From Candidatus Latescibacterota bacterium (GTDB taxonomy: Bacteria > Latescibacterota > UBA2968 > UBA8231), in assembly GCA_020852055.1 (NCBI GenBank), contig JADZBP010000196.1:1-33139 (forward strand): 33,139 nucleotides of DNA. The letters run 5' to 3'. The notes below the pieces were generated by a model that was not told the DNA's origin, searched no databases, and worked only from the letters and a program-made list of their open reading frames with translations. The translations under genes and the position numbers were made by a program. Below are positions 7,634 to 13,987 of the stretch, piece by piece; within the stretch, counting starts at the first letter, position 1, and each line of letters starts with the position of its first letter.

Positions 7634-8770
7634 TCAGGCCGGCCGCGGGGTGGCGGCGGTCTGGGCGGCGATGGCGGCCAGCAGTTTGTCGAAAGGCTCG
7701 ACGAAGAGCCGCACGGCCTCTTCCTGGAGCTTGCGGGTCACCTCGGCCATGGGGATGCCCAACTCCTCCAGGCTCGCCATGACCTCGCGGGCCTCCTCCA
7801 GCCCCTCGCCGAGGGTGGGACGGGCCACGCCGTGGTCGCGGAAGGCGCGCAGGGTGGCGTCGGGCAGGGTGTTCACGGTGTCGGCGCCGATCAGTTCCTC
7901 GACGTAGATCACGTCGCGGTACGCCGGGTTCTTGGTGCTGGTGCTGGCCCAGAGCAGGCGCTGCGGCCGGGCGCCTTTGGCGGCCAACTGCTGCCAGCGC
8001 GGGCCGGCGCACAGTTGCTGGTAGCTGGCATAGGTCAGTTTGGCGTTGGCGATGGCCGCCTTGCCGGCCAGGTTCCGCAGTGCCAGGCGCTGGCTGGCCT
8101 TGCCGGCCTTGGGCAGTTGGTCCTGCAGTTGTTGGTCCACCATGCTGTCGATGCGGCTGATGAAGAAGCTGGCCACACTGGCCACGGCGGCCAAGTCGCC
8201 CCCCCGAGCTGCCCGTTTTTCCAGGCCGGCCAGATAGGCCTCGGCCACCTGCAGGGAGTTGTCGAGGGCGAAGAGCAGGGTGACATTGACGTTGATGCCG
8301 GCGCCGATGAGCTGCGCGATGGCCGGCACCCCGGCCTGGGTGCCGGGGACCTTGATCATCAGATTCGCGCGTCCCACCTCGGCGGCCAGGCGCAACCCCT
8401 CCTCGATGGTGCCGGCGGTGTTGTTGGCCAGATGGGGGGAAACCTCCAGGGAGACGAAACCATCGCGCCCCTGGGTTTTCTCGTAGACCGGCAGGAGCAG
8501 GTCGGCGGCCCACTGGATGTCGGCGATGGCCACTGCCTCGTAAATCTCCTGCGGGGAGCGGCCGGCCCGGGCCAGGGCGCGCAGGGCGCCGGCGTACTCG
8601 GCCGAACCCGAGATGGCCTTCTCGAAGATGGCCGGATTGGAGGTCAGACCGCACACCCCGTCTTCGGCGATGAGCCCTTGCAGCTCCCCCGACATGATCA
8701 GCCCGCGGCGGATATTGTCGTACCAGGGGCTCTGGCCCAGTTGCTGGAGCTGGATCAGGGGGTTGGACAT
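7634..8770 (-). CDS. tal: Transaldolase (long Tal type)
   Basis: 378 residues, matching the longer transaldolase subfamily seen in actinobacteria, cyanobacteria and candidate phyla. It moves a three-carbon ketol unit between sedoheptulose 7-phosphate and glyceraldehyde 3-phosphate. GVCGLTSNPAIFEKAI (about 38-53) is the family signature and the Schiff-base Lys is about residue 140 in LMIKVPGT. The frame is open upstream to 8941, but ATG at 8770 starts the conserved MSNPLIQLQQLGQSPWYDNI and has GAGGAG seven bases upstream. It is the first gene of the tal-zwf-glk-fba unit. The region upstream of it contains the divergent regulatory segment described separately. Confidence 0.95.
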   Translation of the reverse strand: MSNPLIQLQQLGQSPWYDNIRRGLIMSGELQGLIAEDGVCGLTSNPAIFEKAISGSAEYAGALRALARAGRSPQEIYEAVAIADIQWAADLLLPVYEKTQGRDGFVSLEVSPHLANNTAGTIEEGLRLAAEVGRANLMIKVPGTQAGVPAIAQLIGAGINVNVTLLFALDNSLQVAEAYLAGLEKRAARGGDLAAVASVASFFISRIDSMVDQQLQDQLPKAGKASQRLALRNLAGKAAIANAKLTYASYQQLCAGPRWQQLAAKGARPQRLLWASTSTKNPAYRDVIYVEELIGADTVNTLPDATLRAFRDHGVARPTLGEGLEEAREVMASLEELGIPMAEVTRKLQEEAVRLFVEPFDKLLAAIAAQTAATPRPA

Positions 8771-9069
8771 CGGCGGGCTCCTCGAGGCGCTGGGGGCTAC
8801 CAAAAGAAAATGCTCGAAACCAGGTATAATAAATTGATAAACCCGGTTCCGAGCAAATGGGAGGAAGGCCACAGCAGGGATTTTGCCATGGCCCCCCACA
8901 CCGCCTCGTAAAATGCAGACCCAAATTAACCCCGCGGTCAAAAAATGTCAACTGAAAGCGCTCGGGAACGTCTCGGCCGTCCCTCCTGCTGCCTTCGGCG
9001 GGGGCAAGTATGTTATATTTGCTCCATGATGGAGGGTTGGAGCATGCGCGGTGTGAAGAGGTGCGAGTG
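8771..9069. other. Divergent intergenic regulatory region between tal and the epimerase gene
   Basis: About 300 bases without a convincing gene, flanked by divergently oriented operons. It holds AT-rich -10-like elements on both strands (TATAAT on + at 8825, read as ATTATA on -; TATATT near 9013 upstream of the epimerase), an imperfect inverted repeat at 8812-8854 and a LacI/cre-like half site TGAAAGCGCT at 8953-8962. No good -35 could be paired with certainty on either strand. Both operons probably start here. Confidence 0.6.
8812..8854. promoter_or_regulatory. Inverted repeat flanking an AT-rich -10-like core (candidate operator)
   Basis: Two 13-base arms (GCTCGAAACCAGG at 8812-8824 and CCCGGTTCCGAGC at 8842-8854) are complementary except at two positions and enclose 17 bases that contain TATAAT on the + strand and TATTAT on the - strand. 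The position 42-84 bases upstream of the tal start suits an operator over the promoter of the sugar operon. A structured leader RNA is an alternative, since both mismatches would be G-U pairs. Confidence 0.45.
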
Positions 9070-10008
9070 ATGGCCAAGTATCTGGTTAGCGGTGGGGCCG
9101 GCTTCATCGGTTCCCACCTTTGCCGGCGCTTGATCGCCGAGGGGCACGCGGTGCGGGTGCTGGACAACCTATCCTCCGGCAAACGAGCCAATCTGGAGGG
9201 TGTGGAGGTGGATTGGGTGGAGGGGGATATCCGCGACGAGGCGCTGCTGGCCCGGGCCCTCCAGGGGATCGAGTTCGTGCACCACCACGCCGCCATCGCC
9301 TCGGTGGCGGTGTCGGTGAACCAGCCCCTGCTGGAGCAGGAGGTCAACCTAGTGGGCACCCTGCGGGTGCTGGAGGCGGCGCGGCAGGCCGGGGTGCGCC
9401 GGGTGGTCTTCGCTGCCTCGGCCGCCGCCTACGGCAACAACCCCGAGTCGCCCAAACGCGAGGAGATGCGGCCCGAGCCGGCCTCCCCTTATGGTCTATC
9501 CAAGGTGGCCGGTGAGTACTACTGCCGCATCTACAGCGAGGTGTTCGGGCTGGAGACGGTGTGCCTGCGTTACTTCAACGTCTTCGGCCCGCGCCAGGAT
9601 CCGACCTCGCCCTATTCGGGGGTCATCTCCCTCTTCGCCCGACGCCTGCTCTTGGGCCAGCGGCCCGTCATCCAGGGCGACGGCGAGCAGTCGCGCGATT
9701 TTGTCTACGTCGAGGATGTGGTGCAGGCCAATCTGCGGGCCAGCCAGGTGAGTCAGGCCGGGGGCGAGATCTACAACATCGGCTGCGGTCGGAGCACCAC
9801 CATCAAGGAGTTGGCCGGGCAGCTCAATCAGTTGCTGGGCGCCGGCCTCGAACCAGAATTCTCCCCGGCCCGGCCGGGGGATGTGCGGCGCTCCCTGGCC
9901 GACATCTCCCGGGCGCGCGCCGGGCTTGGCTACGCCCCGGCTTTTGGCCTGGCCGAGGGGTTGGAGCGCACCCTGGAGTGGATGCGCTCCGCGGACCTGA
10001 AGGGCTGA
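9070..10008 (+). CDS. NAD-dependent sugar epimerase/dehydratase (UDP-glucose 4-epimerase-like)
   Basis: 312 residues of the extended short-chain dehydrogenase family. The NAD-binding motif GGAGFIGSH is at about 8-16, the active-site pair is in SPYGLSK (Tyr141, Lys145), and YFNVFGPRQDPTSPYSGVI followed by GDGEQSRDFVYVEDVV are the nucleotide-sugar-binding blocks of GalE/WbpP-like epimerases. It probably epimerises a UDP-sugar for surface polysaccharide or LPS in the cytoplasm; the exact sugar cannot be decided. ATG at 9070 was chosen over earlier in-frame starts because AGAGG lies 8 bases before it and the Rossmann fold starts at once. The next gene begins 13 bases after its stop, so the two are probably co-transcribed. 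Confidence 0.88.
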   Translation: MAKYLVSGGAGFIGSHLCRRLIAEGHAVRVLDNLSSGKRANLEGVEVDWVEGDIRDEALLARALQGIEFVHHHAAIASVAVSVNQPLLEQEVNLVGTLRVLEAARQAGVRRVVFAASAAAYGNNPESPKREEMRPEPASPYGLSKVAGEYYCRIYSEVFGLETVCLRYFNVFGPRQDPTSPYSGVISLFARRLLLGQRPVIQGDGEQSRDFVYVEDVVQANLRASQVSQAGGEIYNIGCGRSTTIKELAGQLNQLLGAGLEPEFSPARPGDVRRSLADISRARAGLGYAPAFGLAEGLERTLEWMRSADLKG

Positions 10009-10021
10009 GGAAAAAGACCTA

Positions 10022-11197
10022 GTGGCGACCATCATCGATGGCAAGAAACGCATCCCCTTCATGCGGGGCATGCTGGTCCACTACCTGATCGAGCGGGGGT
10101 TTTCCTACGAGGAGGCCTACGAGGTGGCCGATGCCATCCGCAAGGCCCTGCCCAAACGCAAGGGCATCGACCGGAAGGAGATCCTCCGGCTGATCGACCA
10201 GGCCATCCGCGCCGAACACGGCGAGCGCCAAGTGGGGGACCTGGTCTTCTGGGAGCGCCGGCCCACCCGCATCACCGTCGAGGGCAAGAACGAGGCCGGC
10301 CCTTTTTCAAAGGAGCGCCTGGCCCATTCAGTGCAGGTGGCGGGGCTCTCGCTCGACCAGTCGTACGAGTTGGCCGCCCATCTCGAAAGTATGCTGCTGG
10401 GCCAGCGCGCCGAGCGCATCACCGCCCAGGTGCTGCAGGAGTTGACCGAGGTGCTGCTGGCCGAGCAGCACGACCAGGGGTACGCCGAGCGTTACCGGGT
10501 GTGGCGGGCCTGGCGCGAGCTGGATCAGCCGCTGATCGTGCTCATCGGCGGGGCCAGCGGCGTGGGCAAGACCTCGCTGGCCATCAGCATGGCCAACGTG
10601 CTCGACATTCCGCGGGTGGCGGCCACCGACGATATCCGCCAGATCATGCGGCTGATGCTTTCAGAGGACCTGATGCCCTCCATCCACACCTCTTCGTATC
10701 TGGCCGGTGACGGCGGCGCCGGCGAGGTGATCGCCGGCTTCCGCGATCAGGCCAAGGTGGTGAGCCTGGGCGTGCGGGCCATCCTCGACCGCTGCCTGGA
10801 AGAACACAGCAGCGTGATCATCGACGGGGTGCACCTGCTGCCCGATCTGCTGGACAAGTGGAAGAGCGAGCATCCCCAGTCCTTTGTCGCCCAGCTTTGC
10901 CTGGCGGTTTCGGAACGGCGGGTGTACGAGGCGCGTTTTGCCAAGCGCGAAAGCGAGGCGCCCTCTCGGCCGATGCACAAGTATCTCTCTCATCTCGACG
11001 CGATCCAGCAGGTGCAGGAGCATATCCTCGAGGTCAGCGCCCAGCGCGACATTCCCATCATCGACACCAGCACGGTGGGCACCATCGAGGAGGCCACCAA
11101 CCTGGCGCTGATGGTGGTGGTCGAACAGTTGCAGGAGCGGGAGGAGATCAAGCGGATCCTGGGCGGAGAAGAGCGGAAGAAGCGCAAAAAGGGGTAG
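10022..11197 (+). CDS. 2-phosphoglycerate kinase-like protein with tandem ATP-cone-like domains
   Basis: 391 residues starting at GTG with AGGA about 11 bases upstream. The C-terminal half is a P-loop kinase: Walker A GGASGVGKTS at about 176-185, then the VAATDDIRQIMR, HTSSYLAG and IIDGVHLLPD blocks seen in archaeal 2-phosphoglycerate kinases of the cyclic 2,3-diphosphoglycerate pathway. In front are two helical segments resembling ATP-cone regulatory domains. The better one is at about 84-148 (ITVEGKNEAGPFSKERLAHS start); a weaker copy is at about 10-62. ATP-cones sense adenine nucleotides in ribonucleotide reductase and in related kinases. Substrate and role in this bacterium are unknown. 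It sits between a sugar epimerase and a bactofilin and ends with a Lys/Arg-rich tail. Confidence 0.8.
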   Translation: MATIIDGKKRIPFMRGMLVHYLIERGFSYEEAYEVADAIRKALPKRKGIDRKEILRLIDQAIRAEHGERQVGDLVFWERRPTRITVEGKNEAGPFSKERLAHSVQVAGLSLDQSYELAAHLESMLLGQRAERITAQVLQELTEVLLAEQHDQGYAERYRVWRAWRELDQPLIVLIGGASGVGKTSLAISMANVLDIPRVAATDDIRQIMRLMLSEDLMPSIHTSSYLAGDGGAGEVIAGFRDQAKVVSLGVRAILDRCLEEHSSVIIDGVHLLPDLLDKWKSEHPQSFVAQLCLAVSERRVYEARFAKRESEAPSRPMHKYLSHLDAIQQVQEHILEVSAQRDIPIIDTSTVGTIEEATNLALMVVVEQLQEREEIKRILGGEERKKRKKG

Positions 11198-11207
11198 GGA
11201 CCCGGTT

Positions 11208-11236
11208 TTGCGCCCCGGCCGGCGAAGGATTATATT
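11208..11236 (+). promoter_or_regulatory. Sigma-70-like promoter before the bactofilin gene
   Basis: TTGCGC (11208-11213), a 17-base spacer and TATATT (11231-11236) form a good -35/-10 pair in otherwise GC-rich sequence. The start of transcription would be near 11243, about 45 bases before the bactofilin ATG. It begins 11 bases past the stop of the kinase gene. Confidence 0.55.
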
Positions 11237-11287
11237 GAAGCCTTGTCGGGGTGGACTTGACAGGCTTTCTCTTTGTGCGACAAGACG

Positions 11288-11743
11288 ATGCTGGGGAAAA
11301 AAGAAAACACTAGCGCGGCCAGCAACAGTGGCAGCAGCCAGACCCTCAACACCATTATCGGCCGGGGCACGGTCTTCGAGGGGGTGATGCGGGTGGAGAA
11401 CAGTGTCCGCATCGACGGCACCTTCAAGGGCGAACTGGTCTGTTCCGGGGCGCTGACCATCAGCCAGTCGGGCGAGGTCTACGCCCAGCTCGAAGGCAAG
11501 GAAGTCTACCTCAACGGGGTGGTGCGCGGTCGTATCCAGGCCGAGAAGGTGCGCCTGGACAGCCAGGCCCGTTTCGTCGGCGACATCACCACCAGCGCCC
11601 TGGCCATCTCCGAGGGCGCGGTCTTCCACGGCAAGTGCTCCATGGAAACCGGCGAACTGGCGGCCCTCTACGAGAAGGAGTTCCGCCAGGAAGGCGCTGC
11701 CCGCTCCCCCGAGCCCATCAAGGTTTCCGCCGCTTCCCGCTGA
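11288..11743 (+). CDS. Bactofilin family cytoskeletal protein
   Basis: 151 residues with the bactofilin (DUF583) beta-helix core. Bactofilins polymerise without nucleotide at the inner face of the membrane and guide cell shape, peptidoglycan enzymes or polar structures. The core runs from about NTIIGRGTVFEG through VRIDGTFKGELVCSG, YAQLEGKEVYLNGVVRGRI and ARFVGDITTSALAISEGAVF to HGKCSM, with short disordered tails on both sides as usual. I prefer ATG at 11288 (MLGKKEN) because bactofilins often start M-(F/L)-G-K. A GTG at 11273 would add five residues; neither has a strong ribosome site. The Ser/Asn-rich N-terminal tail is probably unstructured. Confidence 0.9.
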   Translation: MLGKKENTSAASNSGSSQTLNTIIGRGTVFEGVMRVENSVRIDGTFKGELVCSGALTISQSGEVYAQLEGKEVYLNGVVRGRIQAEKVRLDSQARFVGDITTSALAISEGAVFHGKCSMETGELAALYEKEFRQEGAARSPEPIKVSAASR

Positions 11744-11810
11744 TCCGGCACGGCTTTTCCCCCGCCGGAAATTTCCTCCGCTGAACCTTCGGTTCCCGCC
11801 GCGGTGATTG

Positions 11811-11837
11811 TTATTGTAAGTGTTTTATTTACAATAA
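11811..11837. promoter_or_regulatory. AT-rich inverted repeat upstream of flagellin
   Basis: A perfect 9-bp inverted repeat, TTATTGTAA and TTACAATAA, with a 9-base spacer stands out as an AT island in GC-rich DNA. It lies 22 bases upstream of the flagellin promoter-like element, so an operator is plausible. A weak terminator for the bactofilin transcript is less likely because the stem is AT-only. Confidence 0.45.
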
Positions 11838-11858
11838 AAGGGCTTGCTGTTGCCGCGG

Positions 11859-11873
11859 TGGTATAATCTTTGC
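11859..11873 (+). promoter_or_regulatory. Flagellin promoter candidate (extended -10, or sigma-54-like)
   Basis: TGGTATAATCTTTGC can be read two ways. TG-N-TATAAT is a perfect extended -10 with no matching -35. The same bases also give GG-N10-GC with TGG and TTGC in sigma-54 register. Either would start transcription about 40-50 bases before the flagellin ATG. Confidence 0.5.
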
Positions 11874-11920
11874 GTGCTGGCAAGGGTACCCACGCCCCTC
11901 AACCCTATCGGGGACCCGCC

Positions 11921-12751
11921 ATGCCAGCCCGCATCAACCACAATCCCCATCTCAAACAGGTCCACCGCAACCTGACCCTGCACTATGCGGAGGCCACCAA
12001 ACAGATCGAACATCTGTCGTCGGGCAGCCGCATCGATAGGTCCAGCGACGACCCGGCCAGCCTCTACATGGCCGACACCTTCAAGGCCGAGGTCCGCAGC
12101 GTGGCCGAGGGCAACCGCAATGCCCAGCAGGGCATCGGGCTCTTGCAGGTGGCTGACGGCGCCCTGGGACAACTGGGCGAGATCGTCCAGCGCATGCAGA
12201 CCCTGGCTGTCGAGGCGTCCACCGGGCTCTTCACCAATGAGCAGCGGGGCAGCCTGGACCTGGAATTCGAGGGGCTGAAGTCCGAGATGGACCGCATCGC
12301 CAAGGCCACCACCTACAACAACACCCCCCTGCTGGACGGGGCGCGCGATTTTGCCATCGAGATCGGGCCTTCGATCGCCAGCGGCAACGATCTGGTGCAG
12401 TTCAACCTCAACGACATGAGCGCCGGGGGGCCCAATCTCAATATCGGCAGCCTGAACATCGACACCGTCAAGAACGCCCGCGACTCGCTGACCCAGCTGC
12501 AGCGGGTCGAGGAGCAGGTGGCCGAGGAGCGCAACAAGGTGGCCGCCCTGCACAACCGGCTCGACATGAACAGCACCACCAGCGTCAGTATTCTCGAAAA
12601 GTTGAACGAGGCCGAGTCCAATGTGCGCGACATCGACGTGGCCCAGGCGATGACCCACCTGACCCGTTCGCAGATCCTCAGCCAGGCAGCCGCCAGCCTG
12701 GCCGTCGAGTCGGATACCGACATCGACCAGGTGCTCTCGCTGCTGCGCTGA
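11921..12751 (+). CDS. Flagellin
   Basis: 276 residues built almost only of the conserved flagellin N- and C-terminal coiled-coil domains, with a short middle, so a compact filament subunit. The N-terminus MPARINHNPHLKQVHRNL corresponds to the usual M-RIN-N--A----RNL start. LSSGSRIDRSSDDPASLYMA is the classical D0/D1 motif, and NAQQGIGLLQVADGAL and TYNNTPLLDG follow. The C-terminus has the ES-VRDIDVAQAMTHLTRSQIL helix and ends QVLSLLR. No signal peptide, as expected for export by the flagellar type III apparatus. ATG at 11921 was chosen because it begins the domain; only a weak GGGGA precedes it. No other flagellar genes are in the window. Confidence 0.93.
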   Translation: MPARINHNPHLKQVHRNLTLHYAEATKQIEHLSSGSRIDRSSDDPASLYMADTFKAEVRSVAEGNRNAQQGIGLLQVADGALGQLGEIVQRMQTLAVEASTGLFTNEQRGSLDLEFEGLKSEMDRIAKATTYNNTPLLDGARDFAIEIGPSIASGNDLVQFNLNDMSAGGPNLNIGSLNIDTVKNARDSLTQLQRVEEQVAEERNKVAALHNRLDMNSTTSVSILEKLNEAESNVRDIDVAQAMTHLTRSQILSQAAASLAVESDTDIDQVLSLLR

Positions 12752-12752
12752 T

Positions 12753-12920
12753 TTAGAGCCTATCCGAAAACCCCATTTGGGCTGCGCCCGGCTGCAACCG
12801 GCGTGGTCGGCGTTGCCCTCAGTCGGTGTATTTACAGGTCAATACGCCTCTTTCGGGCGCCTTGCCCACGCCGGCTTCGCTCGGGCTCGCCGACAAAGCA
12901 GGTTTCCGGATAGGCTCTTA
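12753..12920. mobile_element. Palindromic MITE-like element with IS5-type TTA flanks
   Basis: A 162-bp element (12756-12917) has terminal inverted repeats GAGCCTATCCGaAAACC and GGTTTcCGGATAGGCTC. It is bounded on both sides by the direct repeat TTA (12753-12755 and 12918-12920), as produced by IS5-family transposases. The inside is also an imperfect palindrome: CCGGCGTGG near 12798 pairs with CCACGCCGG near 12869, and GTATT pairs with AATAC around the centre. The whole element can therefore fold into one long hairpin. No transposase is encoded. The right-hand TTA is the stop codon (TAA) of the minus-strand gene. Confidence 0.8.
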
Positions 12921-13898
12921 GTAGAGCAAATAGAAGCGCCGGTCCGGATAGAGCCGCAGGGCCGGGGCGGGCAGGTGGAGCCAGCTGAGCTGTTCCTTGA
13001 AATAGCGCCACAGCGGGCTGTTCCCGGGAAGGAAGCGGGGATCGAGGTCCAGGCCGAGCAACACCTCGGCCCGGCCATCGGGAAGGTTCTTGTAGTACTT
13101 GAAACGCCCCTTGCTCTTCACGTTGCTGCCGTGTAGCCCCGTTGCCCCGTACCCCAGGGCCAAGCCCAGAAAGTCGGGCCACACCTCCTCGGCCCGCCCG
13201 CTCAGGAAGCGGTTGACCGACACCGCCATCCAGATGGTCATACCCTCGTAATCGTCGATCAGATGCTCGGTGGCGGGCCGGCCTGCGGCCTGTCGCTCTT
13301 TGCGGTCCAGGTAGAGGCTGGAGGGCAGATAGCCGAACTCGAAGCGAACGGCGCGACTGGCCGGCCAGAGGGTGTGGACCAGGGGCACCGTGGCGCCGAT
13401 GGTATTGGCGGTGAAATCGGGAATGCTGAAACCCCACTGATCGAAATAGGCGTCGCGCATCTCGATCTCCAGCATCAGGGCCCAGCTGCTCAGGGTGCCG
13501 GCCAGGGCCCCCAGCCGCCCGCCCAGGCCGCCCCAGGCATAGGCTTCGGTCAGGGTATGGGCCATGAACATGCCGCTCATGAAATGCCCCCCCTTGTCCA
13601 TGTTTAGATAAGTATCCCCGTCCCAGTCCCTGATCCAGCGGATATGGTCGAGTTTCTGGCCCTGGTACCAGGCCCGGTCGAAGTATCTGAACCCCAGATA
13701 GTGGATGGTGAGGCCGGTGCCGCCCAGCAGGGCCAGGCGGCCGGGGCGCAGGCCGGTGCTGTCGGCCGCTGCCTGGGGCCAGGCCACCGCCGTCCAGGAC
13801 AGCAGCAGGCAACCCATCAGCAGGGCGAAACGGGCGGCGGAACCCGGGCGGGAATCCCGCGGTCTGGGAGGTGGAGATGGGGCTGGGATGTAGGTCAA
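12918..13898 (-). CDS. DUF2279-like envelope protein of unknown function
   Basis: 326 residues. After an Arg-rich N-terminus comes one hydrophobic segment (FALLMGCLLLSWTAVAW, about 24-40) followed by small residues, most likely a signal peptide. The mature part contains LNMDKGGHFMSGMFMAHTLT (about 100-119), the D-K--H motif of the DUF2279/YfiM group, and several further aromatic-rich stretches suggestive of a membrane-associated protein (WAYGGL-type turns, FEFGYLPSSLYLD). No enzymatic role is known to me. TTG at 13898 has CGGA upstream; an ATG at 13817 would leave a shorter signal peptide and is the main alternative. The stop codon coincides with the TTA repeat of the adjacent mobile element, so the original C-terminus may have differed. 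It is divergent from the histidine kinase gene. Confidence 0.65.
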   Translation of the reverse strand: MTYIPAPSPPPRPRDSRPGSAARFALLMGCLLLSWTAVAWPQAAADSTGLRPGRLALLGGTGLTIHYLGFRYFDRAWYQGQKLDHIRWIRDWDGDTYLNMDKGGHFMSGMFMAHTLTEAYAWGGLGGRLGALAGTLSSWALMLEIEMRDAYFDQWGFSIPDFTANTIGATVPLVHTLWPASRAVRFEFGYLPSSLYLDRKERQAAGRPATEHLIDDYEGMTIWMAVSVNRFLSGRAEEVWPDFLGLALGYGATGLHGSNVKSKGRFKYYKNLPDGRAEVLLGLDLDPRFLPGNSPLWRYFKEQLSWLHLPAPALRLYPDRRFYLLY

Positions 13899-13987
13899 GT
13901 CGATCCGTTCGCGATAGACGCTGCCATCAAACAGTATTAAGTTAGGTTAGTTGCCGCCCTTTCAACAGCCGTCCGCCCCCAGAGCCC

